This document shows positions 48,355-58,171 of a DNA stretch of 64,000 nucleotides, piece by piece. Made by a program: the position numbers and the translations under genes. The stretch is from Excoecaria cochinchinensis (lineage: Eukaryota > Streptophyta > Magnoliopsida > Malpighiales > Euphorbiaceae): contig CANTUQ010000073.1 of NCBI GenBank assembly GCA_947683425.1, positions 16,392,001 through 16,456,000 on the forward strand, written 5' to 3'. The first letter of the stretch is position 1. Every line of letters begins with the position of its first letter. Under the pieces are notes generated by a model. That model did no database searches and was not told the DNA's origin. It was given only the letters and a program-made list of their open reading frames with translations.

Positions 48355-48812
48355 CAGATTTCCCGACGGAATGTGATTTCCGTCGCTATATAGCGACGGA
48401 AATCACATTCCGTCGGTAATTAGCGGCGGAATATATTCCCGTCGCTAAAAATAGCGACGAAAATATCATTCCGTCGTTAATTAGCGGCGGAATAGAAATT
48501 TCGTCGCTAATATTATTTATTTTTTTTTCTTATTTAATTTTAGCGATGGAATTATATATCCGTCGCTAAATTTAGCGACGGTTTCTAACTCCGTCGCTAA
48601 TTTTAGCGACGGAATAAAACTCCATCGCTAAATGGAAATTAATTTTTTTTATAACGACGGATTTAGATATCCGTCGCTAATTTCTGTCGCAATTTCTTGA
48701 GGGAATGTTTGGTGCCCTTTTTCGCGACGGAATATTATTTCCGTAGCTAAATAGCGACGGAATTATAATTCCGTCGCTATTTAGCGACGGTTTTTATTCC
48801 GTCGCTATTTTA
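48355..48812. repeat. Right sub-terminal repeats of CACTA
   Basis: About ten pairs of TTAGCGACGGAA and TTCCGTCGCTAA. The core CGACGGAA is shared with the left end, but the preceding bases are TAG rather than CC. Confidence 0.9.
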
Positions 48813-48831
48813 TGATTTTCTTGTAGTGAAC

Positions 48832-49296
48832 AATGATAAACCTGCTCATACAAGATAGTGGATAACGAGCAAATGCATAGATACCCGAGGGCATCAACAA
48901 TTCGTTCATAATGCATGGATACCCGAAGGTATCAAAATCATTCTTTTCTGTTTGTTCCAAATCATTCTTTTATATTTGTTCCAAAAATATTTTTACATGG
49001 GATCTTAAGCAAGATCCAAGACTGAAGGATCGCGAGGATCTAATCGGGGACCTGATCAGGGTCTAAATCATACTGGTGCTACAGCTACTGAAGCTCTATT
49101 AGGCATGCCTAAATATCCACTAAATCAACTCTAGCAGGTCATGCATAATGCACATATATTTAGAGTATAATATATGTTTTATGATAAAGAAATCGTAATA
49201 TTATACATGCACAAATAGAGTTATTCATCATATATTATTGAAAACCCATAAAAAGAAAACATGAAATTCATTTTCAGAAAATAGGCAAGCAATGGA
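48832..49296 (-). other. LTR E after the CACTA insertion
   Basis: Non-coding LTR sequence with GATACCCGAGGGCATC repeated as GATACCCGAAGGTATC, and ATCGGGGACCTGATCAGGGT. No gene. Confidence 0.6.
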
Positions 49297-49298
49297 AG

Positions 49299-49830
49299 GG
49301 TCACGGTCACAACGCACAAAAGGGGGAGAAAGAGGAGGACACGAGTCGTGCGTACTGTCACGACTCGTGTCAAGCACCCTATCACAAGTCGTGACCTATT
49401 GCACGACTCGTGATGGGGCTCTCCCATATAGCACGTGTGCTCTCCAACCGAGGATGAGTCGTGATAGTCATTCACGACTCGTGAAAATTTCACGATTCGT
49501 GAATGCCTCACACTCCCACTCCGAGTCATGCTAAGCCTCACGAGTCGTGGACGACTTACCCGAGGTACCTCACGGTCACAACCAGAATGGTTGTCACCGT
49601 GACATACCAAAAATGGCAAAACAGAATGCAACTCAAGGGTATCTCACGGTCACAACCAAAATGCTTGTCACCGTGACATACCAAACATGGCAAAACAGAA
49701 TGCAACCCTTGATACCTCACGGTCACAACCAAAACGGTTGCACCGTGACATACCAAAGAGTCTCAACAGAGTGCAACTTTGCATATCTCACGCTGACAAT
49801 CTCTTGGTTGTCACCGTGACCTATACAGTA
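49299..49830. repeat. Two adjoining dyad arrays in LTR E
   Basis: The first part (49330-49555) repeats CACGACTCGTG or CACGAGTCGTG. The second (49570-49830) has four 60-70-bp units with arms TCACGGTCACAACC and GGTTGTCACCGTGA (one mismatch) and the spacer word CAAAACAGAATGCAAC. Confidence 0.85.
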
Positions 49831-50016
49831 GTTGCAAAACACACCTCTGCAAATCTCACTTACCAGAATTCAACATACAATTCAGTCATCCAACAACTCA
49901 TATCAATTGTAAATTTACATAGCCGAGATTCTAACAATAACAACCCAGGAAATGGCAACAAAACTCATCAAATTTCCAGAAAACACAACTCAAAGCACAA
50001 CATAAAAATATACATC

Positions 50017-50543
50017 TGTAGACACCAGTCCAAGCATTTAAAGGAGCACAGCTCAAAAATTCACAGCGGTTAGCACGATGGCGGCACTACCCACAAGAGG
50101 TTAGCACAACCATGGCACTACCAATTCACAGCGATTAGCACGATGGCGGCACTACCAACAAAAGGCTGGCACGACCACGGCACTACCAATTCATAGCGGT
50201 TAGCACGATGGTGGCACTACCCAAAAGAGGTTGGCACGACCACGACACTACCAATTCACAGCGGTTAGCACGATGGCGGCACTACCCACAAGAGGTTGGC
50301 ACGACCACGGCACTACCAATTCACAGCAGTTGGCACGATGGCGGCACTACCCACAAGAGGTTAGCACAACCACGACGTGACCAGTTACAACCAAAAGACA
50401 GCCTGCCTATAACACGGCAACAACAATCATCATAACTCCATCCAGCAGGAAGATCGCCGCTTCAGGTACGTGTTTCTTTCCTTTTTCTGAATTTTGGCTC
50501 ACCTAGGCACCCATGCACTAGCCTCCCCAAAATTGGGGGCAAC
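50017..50543 (+). mobile_element. Tail of a deleted Tat element
   Basis: TGTAGACACC (50017-50026), the family LTR start, is fused to AGTCCAAGCATTTAAAGG, which in A6 lies at 62812 within the 3' internal region and is there preceded by GACACC. The whole 5' LTR and coding region are missing. A minisatellite (50066-50390) and polypurine tract (50529-50543) follow. Confidence 0.85.
50066..50390 (+). repeat. 67-bp minisatellite (GTTAGCACGATGGCGGCACT type)
   Basis: About five dimeric units: GCGGTTAGCACGATGGCGGC then AAGAGGTTGGCACGACCACG. Same type as at 62846-63212. Confidence 0.9.
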
Positions 50544-52174
50544 TGTAGACACCGGGTCCCGAGTAGCCTTGATCAGGATTACCCGATGATGAAATTTAGC
50601 TATGCCAGCTTATGGGCAAAAAGATTGGAGCTCGAAAGTGATTTTCCTTGTCTTTTTGGTGAGGGTATTTTTAAAATTATTATGGAGAAGAAAAAGTGTG
50701 TTTTAGGTTGAGGGTATTTTATATAAAATTTAAAAAATAAAAAAAATAAAAAATAAATAAATCTGCCCGAAAAGCACGGCTGTACTTCTTTGAAAGCACG
50801 GCTGTGCTTTGCGCTGCACTGCGCGCAGTACGTGCACGAAAGCACAGCTGCGCTTCTTTGAAAGCACGACTGTGCTTTGCGTGTAGCGCGCACTGCGCGC
50901 GTTTCTCGCGCGAAAGCACAGCTGTGTTTCTTTGAAAGCACGGTTGTGCTTTGCGTGCAGCGCGCACTGCGCGCGTTTCTCGCACGAAAGCACAGTTGTG
51001 CTTCTTTGAAAGCACGGCTGTGCTTCTTTGAAAGCACGGCTGTGCTTTGCGTGCAGCGCGCAGTTGCCCATTTTCGCCCCATTTCACCCATTTTCGACCC
51101 CCACTTGTTTTTTAACGATTTTTGGACGGTTTTTGGTGGTTTTTGGGTAGTTTTTGAGTGCTAAAAGTGGAGAAAAAAATTCAGAACAGGGGGAGGACGA
51201 ACGAAGAACATTGAGAGAAGAAAGAACTGAATTTTAGAGCTTTTGAGTTGAGAGAGAAAAATCCATCTTACACACTTGTTTCCAAGAGTTTTTCTTCAAG
51301 TTTTCAAGCTATTTTCTAAGCATTTTCACAAGAGAAGACAAGGAATTCAACACTTCTACCTTCAATTCTTCAAGACTGAATTTGAGGGTAATTATTCTTG
51401 GTTTTACTCATTAATTCTCTTGTTAATTTCATTTATTTTTGCTTCCAATTAACATATTAAATATGTAAATTCTCTTAGTCTCCATATTCTTCTTCTTATT
51501 TTTATCTTCAATTGTTCATATAACAAGTAAACTCTTTAAATTCTATTATCATATTTTCATGTCAAATTATTTTTTTCATGTTATTATGCATGTTTAATTT
51601 AGTTTGTTAATATCTTTGATCTCTTTATGTTATATTATGATTATTATTGTGTTTGCATGTGTTAATTATTATTAAAATTTTTATTAGACTTGTTTATTGC
51701 TATCATTAGATGCTAGTATCACTATTATCATTAATGTTATTGTTCATATTTTGCATGCATGTTAAATTTCAAATTTATTTTCTTATGCCTTTTATGTTAG
51801 ATATTACTTTAGGCTTTATTATACATGTTAAGTTTTATTATTCTTATGTTATGTTTTCATGCACATCTTAGGAGTATTAAAATTGATTGTTACTAATCTT
51901 TCATGCATGTTAATCACCATTATTAATAAGTTGCATTTGCCATGATGTTATCTCACTTTATGCTTGTTAAATTGCATCATAATTATTTTTATGCATGTTA
52001 TAGTATCTTAGGCATATTATACGGTCATTATACATATTATCTTTTATGTCATCTCATCTCTTTGGGTTAATTTCTAACATGAATCTCTTCTATTTTATTT
52101 TTGGTTGCAAATCATTGTTTTATTCTCATTTGAGCATCAACGCACGAGAAGGAGGATATGCGGACTTTGGTATT
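50544..52174 (+). repeat. Partial Tat LTR, first tandem copy (1631 bp)
   Basis: Starts TGTAGACACCGGGTCCCGAG after a polypurine tract. It is broken after CGGACTTTGGTATT, where the next LTR copy begins at AGATACCGGGTCCC. It contains the GAAAGCACGG dyad block (50765-51070). The 51300-52170 part is nearly identical to 52840-53600. Confidence 0.9.
50765..51070. repeat. GAAAGCAC dyad block, first LTR copy
   Basis: Repeats of AAAGCACGGCTGTGCTTT and GCGCGCACTGCGCGC in about six rounds. The three overlapping minus-strand ORFs here are repeat translations. Confidence 0.85.
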
Positions 52175-52395
52175 AGATACCGGGTCCCGAGTATCCTTGA
52201 TCAGGATTACCCGATGATGAAATTTAGCTATGCCGGCTTATAGGCAAAAAGATTGGAGCTCGGAAGTGATTTTCCTTGTCTTTTTTATGAGTAAAAAATG
52301 TATTTTAAATATTTTAAATATATTTATAAATTTTTTTTGGAGAAGAAAAAGTGTGTTTTAGGTTGAGGGTATTTTATATAAAAATTTAAAATTTT

Positions 52396-52426
<31 letters not shown>

Positions 52427-54540
52427 TCTGCCCGAAAAGCACGGCTGTGCTTTGCGCTGCACTGCGCGCAGTGCACGCGCGAAAGCACAGCTGTGCTTCT
52501 TTGAAAGCACGGCTGTGCTTTACGTGCAGCGCGCACTGCGGCTGTGCATCTTTGAAAGCACGGCTGTGCTTTGTGTGCAGTGCGCACTGCGCGCGTTTCT
52601 CGCGCACAGTCGCCCATTTTCGCCCCATTTTCGACCCCACTTGTTTTTTAACGATTTTTGGACGGTTTTGGGTGGTTTTTGGGTAGTTTTTGAGTGTTAA
52701 AACACTAGAAAAAATTCAGAAAGAAAAAGAGGACGAACTATGAACATTTAGAGAGGAAAAAAACTGAATTTTGGAGCTTTGGAGTTGAGAGAAAAAATCC
52801 ATCTTACACACATGTTTCCAAGAGTTTTTCTTCAAGTTTTCAAGCTATTTTCTAAGCATTTTCACAAGAGAAGACAAGGAATTCAGCACTTCTACCTTCA
52901 ATTCTTCAAAACTAAATTTGAGGGTAATTATTCTTGGTTTAACTCGTTAATTCTCTTGTTAATTTCATTTATTTTTGCTTCCAATTAACATATTAAACAT
53001 GTAAATTCTCTTAGTCTCCATATTTTTCTTCTTCTTTTATCTTCAATTATTTATTTAACAAGTTAATTCTTTCAAATTTATCATATCATTTTCATGTCAA
53101 ATTATTTTTTTTGTCCATGTTATTATGCATGTTTAATTTAGTTTGTTAATATCTTTGATCTCTTTATGTTATATTATGATTATTATTGTGTTTGCATGTG
53201 TTAATTATCATTAAAATTTTTATTATACTTGTTTATTGCTATCATTAGATGCTAGTATCACTATTATCATTAATGTTATTGTTCATATTTTGCATGCATG
53301 TTAAATTTCAAGTTTATTTTCTCATGCCTTCTTCATGCTAGATATTACCTTAGGCTTTTTCATGCATGTTAACCTTTATTATTAATAAATTGCATCATAA
53401 TTATTTTTTATGCATGTTATAGTATCTTATGCATGTTATATGGTCATTATACATATTATCTTTTATGTCATCTCATCTCTTTGGGTTAATTGCTAACATG
53501 AATCTCCTCTATTTTATTTTTTGGTTGTAAATCGTTGTTTTATTCTCATTTGAGCACCAATGCACGAGAAGGAGGATATGCGGACTTTGGTATTTTCATT
53601 ACACATTTTCAATTCTCATTTTATTTATATTTCCTTGTATATATTCGTTGAATAAAATGTTTTTTTATGCACGCATGAATAAAAACCACACAAATATTTC
53701 TAATAAATTAATTTGGATTTTTCATAATAAATGGGACCGATGTCCTAATTTTCATCCCAAATAAATCATCACATCCAAAATGTTTTCTTTAATTGTGCAT
53801 GCGGGGACCAAAGTCCTCATAATTAATAAATTCCCCGGTTTTATGTATGCTTGCACTTTTAAATGGGAGTTGTATTCCGCTCCTGGTATTATTGTAATTT
53901 TTTTTTGATGTTATTTTTGATATGTTTATCTTATCGCTTTCAATGTGAATATTTGCGCTTTTAAATTAAAATTGCATCGTGTGGAGAGAGAGCGAGTTAA
54001 TAAACTCAAAACCAAATTATAAAATTAATCAAGGTAGAAATAGATGCGAAGTCCCGAACCCATTCTCTAGTCTTTGGGCTTAAAGAGGCTAGAGGTTTAC
54101 CCTCCAAGACACCTCTTGTGTCACGAGACTTAGACATTAATCCTAGGCTCCTTTGGGCGAGAGGTTTAACCCCCAAGACCCCTTTGGCTTGCCCAAAATG
54201 GATAAAAGCGTTGTCTTTGGACTTAAGGAGGCGAGAGGTTTACCCTCCAAGACCCTTCTTATGCTCTATGACCTAACAAATCCTAGGCTCCTTTGGGTGA
54301 GAGGTTTACCCTCCAAGACCCCTTCGGCTTGCCCAAAATGGATGAAAGCGCTGTCTTAGGCTCTCCGAGGCGAGAGAAACTTTCCCAATGTTTTATTGGG
54401 TGGCGACTCCATGAAACCTCCTTGTTGCCCAAAATAGACGCACTTGTAATTCGTTACAAGTTGTCAACGGACCTCAAATGCCCGATCGCCCTCAAGCGGG
54501 CGGTCAAAGGGGGGCCCACACGGGTCCGGCGCGCGTCACA
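52175..54540 (+). repeat. 5' LTR of A6 (2366 bp)
   Basis: Ends GGCGCGCGTCACA. It holds a GAAAGCAC dyad block (52430-52615), a (TA)n run before it, and near the end three copies of a GGCGAGAGGTTTACCCTCC-like segment (54080-54320). It includes CCCAATGTTTTATTGGGTGG near 54385. Confidence 0.9.
52430..52615. repeat. GAAAGCAC dyad block, A6 LTR
   Basis: Includes the perfect palindrome AAGCACAGCTGTGCTT (near 52485) and AAAGCACGGCTGTGCTTT. It has fewer units than the 50765 block in an otherwise near-identical LTR. Confidence 0.85.
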
Positions 54541-54541
54541 G

Positions 54542-54560
54542 TGGCGACTCCACTGGGGAC
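54542..54560 (+). promoter_or_regulatory. Primer binding site of A6 (tRNA-Arg type)
   Basis: TGGCGACTCCACTGGGGAC, one base after the LTR, is complementary to the 3' end of a plant tRNA-Arg. Confidence 0.88.
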
Positions 54561-55325
54561 AACTGGTTCGAGACTTCAATTTGAAAATACCTTGATTAAC
54601 TTTTACAATTAAGTTTTAGTTTATGAAATTCGCTTTATCTCAAAATTGCATATCATCTCATTAGAGCCTTAGATTAAGTTAGTTTGGTCCCTTTTCAAAC
54701 CCCGGTGCATTCTTGAAGCACGACCCTATTTTCACTCAATTTAGGGAAGTGTTAAGGATAATCACCAGCCCAAGTCTCGTACCATTATGGTATATCAAAT
54801 GGTGACCCGATCGGTCGTTATGCTCGTGATGAGCTAGACCCATCGGCAGGGATCATGCTTGGGTAACCCAAAAATATCATCACCCCATGACTAAAGCTCA
54901 TGTAATGGCAATAGATACTTTCACTAGGTGAAATGTACCGTAATACTATGCTTTCTATATGGGCCATCATATATTGGACGAAATCAATTTAATTAAATGG
55001 TCTTCATCAAAGGCTTTCATGCCCCGGTGGGCCCATCCTAGTTAAATTGAATTGTTCAAATACATAAAGGCCAAACACCCATACGTATGTACATTAGATA
55101 GGAGCTGTTATGCTGCCGATTTTTTACCGCGCACCATACGTGTCTATTGGGTTCCCCGTTAACCCATGGATCAAGCCCACCCAGGAAAGAGACTGCACTA
55201 CCACGTGTGTGGGAGATATAAGGTTGGAAGGATCTATCTGCTTGCATGTGTTTGTCTATGTTGCATCAGCACGAGCATGCGTTGCATTTTAATCATGCAT
55301 CATCTTAACAATTTTTGCATTTCAG
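54561..55325 (+). other. Leader of A6 with possible splice acceptor
   Basis: Non-coding; matches the A1 leader. It ends in TTTTTGCATTTCAG at 55325, after which similarity to A1 becomes protein-like (IIDSPGWSRG against IIDLPRWTRS). This suggests an intron removed from the leader. Confidence 0.6.
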
Positions 55326-56875
55326 CCATCATAGATTCTCCTGGGTGGTCTAGAGGTCCCGACGGATGGTTAAGAAGGACGCCGCTTTTGGGGATAACAG
55401 AGTCAGTGTCGGATCAGAGTTCAGATTCAATCTCAGAAAATAGTGTGGGGTTTTCTTCCGAATCATCAACAGAAGTAAGCATGGCTAATCCATCAAATGA
55501 GTCTGATGCAACCCGGGCAATAATGGCTGAGGAGGTAGGAAAGAGAATGGAGAAATTTGAAGCCCGAATGATTGCAATGATGGTCAATCTTACCGCCACA
55601 ATAGCTGGGCAACAAGCTGCTGCTGCCCCTATTTGAGTACCAGCTGAACAAGAGGTTGTTAGAGAAGAACATCCTGCTGTAATTAACCAACCAGTGGTTG
55701 ACCCACCTATTGTTGAGCAAAAAGTACCTGCACCTATTGAGCGCAGAGAGGGCCCCAGGTCTGAAGCTGAGTTTGGGGGAGATGAGCTAGAGGAGCGTAC
55801 AGTAGCTAAAGAGAAGTCGCCAAAAATGGATGAGGCAATGTGGAGGAAAATGGAAGAGAGATTTGAGGCCATGGCAAGGATGATAACTGTGGGGAAAGGA
55901 ATGAACCCGGAAGACCGAGAGCTGGATGGGGATGACCTGATTCCCCAGAATTTTAAGATGCCGGACATTCCCAAATTTGATGGCACCTCTGACCCTGCCG
56001 CACACATCAAGCAATACTCGCTGGTCATGAAGGGAATGACCTTAACAAGAAAGCAAAAGACAGAGTATTTCTGCTTGAGTCTCACAGGAGCTGCTATTGA
56101 TTGGTACCATGGGTTTGAGAGGAGGTCCAAGGAGGATTGGGACTTGCTAACCGAAGAGTTCCTTAAGCAGTATGATTGCAGTACCCGGATGGAGGTCACT
56201 TTGAAAGATCTCGAGTTGCTACAACAGAAGGCTGGAGAGTCCTTCCACGAGTACCTTACTCGATGGAGGAACCGGATTATGGAGATGAAACGCAAACCGG
56301 ACACTTCTGATCAGATCCGATTATTTATTCGAAATGCCAGCCCGTACTTGAGAGATGGACTGAAAATGAAGGGACTCAAGGATTGGGAGTCCTTGAAGGA
56401 CATTGCCATAGAAGCAGAAGGAGAATATTTAGCCAAGAGGGCAAACAGCGAGTCCTATGCTAGGAAGGGATACAGCAATCAGGGGACAGCCAAGCCAGCA
56501 AGTTCAAACAGCGGTAACAGAGGTGGGAAGACAGCTGAGGTGTCTGCAATAGGCATAAGTCAGAGATATTTCTCGAACTTGGGTAGGCCTTTATCATGGG
56601 TGCTGAAGAGGCTAGTAAAAGAAGGAAAACTGCGACCCCTGGCCAAGACCTAGGGACAGCTAGGGCACAAGGAGAATGAGTACTGTGCATTTCACCAACA
56701 TACCGGCCATTTGATGGATGATTGTATAACGCTAAGGCATCGGGTCCAAGATCTAATTGACAACAAGTAGATCACCGATCCTGAGAAGAGAGAAAGCAAA
56801 AAGAAGTCTGATTATAATACAGTGCCACCTCCAGTCTTTATGATTGGATCGAGCCTATCAGAGTGGTACATGATG
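55326..56875 (+). pseudogene. gag: Gag of Tat element A6
   Basis: The first Met in the conserved part is at 55481 (MANPSNESDATRAIM). The in-frame segment continues upstream to the possible acceptor at 55326. The capsid-like domain covers about 55950-56460 (FKMPDIPKFDGTSDPAAH, CLSLTGAAIDWYHG, AGESFHEYLTRWRNRI). The knuckle CAFHQHTGHLMDDC (CX2HX4HX4C) lies near 56688. In-frame stops are TGA 55634, TAG 56651 and TAG 56768; A1 has Gln at the last two. No frameshift is seen. Gag would package the element RNA. Confidence 0.9.
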
Positions 56876-58159
56876 CAAGATCTATATGGAAATGAGTATG
56901 TCGCTATTACTCGCCCTGCAGTGGATGGAGAAGGGGTTTCCGTGGCGATAATAGATTGTTGGTCCACTAGTGAGAGTGGAGATGATGAAGATGAGAAAAA
57001 TGGAGAGTTTATGGATCCATGGGATTCAGAGGAAGAAGAAAGAGTAGAAGCAGTAACAAGAAGTGGGAGGGTCATTCCAGGAGTTGAGAAGCAGCAAGAC
57101 CCAGCACAAGCAATCGCAGAGAAGGAGCAGGAAGAAAATTCAATAGTGAAGCAACTAAAAAGGACCACGACTCAGATATCTATTTGGGACCTCTTGAGGC
57201 AGTCCCCCTCTCACCGATAGAAGTTAGCTGAAGCATTGAGTGTATCCACCGTGGCAACTACAATCTCTCCATCCGAGCTTTTAGACCTTGTTAAGGGGGG
57301 ATCCGGGGAGAAGTTGTTTTTTTCTGATGCAGACCTACCAATAGAGGGTCGCAACCACAACTAACCTTTATACATCAAGGCACAGATCAATGGTAAACAC
57401 ACTGCTTGCGTCATGGTTGATGATGGGTCGTCAATAAATGTTTGCCCTTTGGTGGCGCTTCAGGCCTTTGGGATGGATGAGAGTATGTTAAGCAAATATG
57501 ACCTGACCATCACTGCCTACGACAATTCCAGGAGGCAAGCATTGGGAACTTTTAAAGCTGTTGTAAAGACAGGGCCCATTGAGACAGAAACGGATTTTGT
57601 GGTCTTGCTGATTCCAGCAAACTTCTCAGCTCTGCTTGGAAGACCGTGGTTCCATAAGTTAGGGGGAGTGCCATCCACCTTACACCAGATAATTAAGGTA
57701 CCTCATGAAGGCGAGGTAGTGACCATTAAAGCAGCAAGAGAGAACCAAGTGTCTGCCTTGGAGATCTCTAATCAGCCATTCAGCGGCTTTCATGTATCGG
57801 TGATCGGAGAAGAGCAAAGCTTAGAAGGTAGCCCTCAAGTGGTGAACATGCTAAAGAAGATGCACTTCCTCCTAGGGGCTGGTTTGGGAAAAGAGTCACA
57901 AGGGCGGCAGGATGCTATCACTACACGTGGTCAGAAGAATCGAAAAGGGTTGGGCTACAAAGGAGAGTATAGTAAGAAGAAAGTGTCAGAGAAGATTCCC
58001 CATATTTCGGAGAGCTTTGTGCCATCATCATCGATTTGTGCTTACACCAGAGAAGAAGAGCCGCAATGGGTGGACGGGAAGATCATCCCGGGATTTGAAA
58101 TTTTTAATGATTTCTTTGATTGGGAGATCGGAGTTGTTAAAACTGTAGAGAACTTTTAG
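56876..58159 (+). pseudogene. pro: Protease and G-patch region of A6
   Basis: After an acidic linker (ESGDDEDEKNGEFMD) and SIWDLLRQSPSHR, stops are TAG 57218 and TAA 57362 (Gln and Arg in A1). The retropepsin region starts near 57411 with MVDDGSSINV and has LLGRPWFHKLGG (about 57635), so the active motif is D-G-S with a preceding Asp. From about 57845 a G-patch-like module follows: VNMLKKMHFLLGAGLG and later QKNRKGLGYKG. The frame stops at TAG 58157, where A1 reads Trp. The protein would cut the polyprotein; the G-patch is an RNA-binding type module. Confidence 0.85.
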
Positions 58160-58171
58160 GACGAGGAGATT

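Larger units (their letters stand above)
43615..48828 (-). mobile_element. Internally deleted CACTA transposon (5214 bp)
   Basis: Terminal inverted repeats CACTACAAGAAAA (43615) and TTTTCTTGTAGTG (48828), with 3-bp duplication AAC at 43612-43614 and 48829-48831, identify a CACTA (En/Spm) element. Sub-terminal repeats occupy both ends. Two coding remnants lie on the minus strand: a DUF4216-like transposase C-terminus and a second gene related to the plant Ptta/En/Spm family. The catalytic TNP2-type transposase domain expected upstream of DUF4216 is absent, so the copy is non-autonomous. Confidence 0.95.
43100..50016 (-). repeat. Chromovirus-like LTR E, broken by CACTA and Tat insertions
   Basis: Begins with TGTAACACCCCTCACC at 43100, the 3' end of a minus-strand LTR. 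Left flank is ACACT. It continues to 43614, resumes at 48832 after the CACTA element, and is cut at 50017 by a Tat element before its other end is reached. Segments such as GATAACGAGC and GATCAGGGTC match B LTR. It carries two kinds of dyad arrays at 49299-49830. Confidence 0.75.

Noticed and set aside
47997..48419. 140-aa Arg/Gly-rich + strand ORF
   Set aside because: It is a translation of a GGAGGAG-rich tract inside the CACTA element, with strong composition bias and no recognisable domain.
50600..51091. Three overlapping minus-strand ORFs with repeating AKHSRAFKE-like units
   Set aside because: They are all three frames of the same dyad repeat; an open frame in every phase reflects the repeat, not selection.
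54542..54560. tRNA-like sequence
   Set aside because: It is only the 3' 19 bases complementary to tRNA-Arg, i.e. a primer binding site; no cloverleaf surrounds it. The same applies to 11533-11550 and 3978-3996.
55414..56304. 296-aa minus-strand ORF
   Set aside because: Antisense shadow of the gag frame at 55481-56653, which has clear family similarity.
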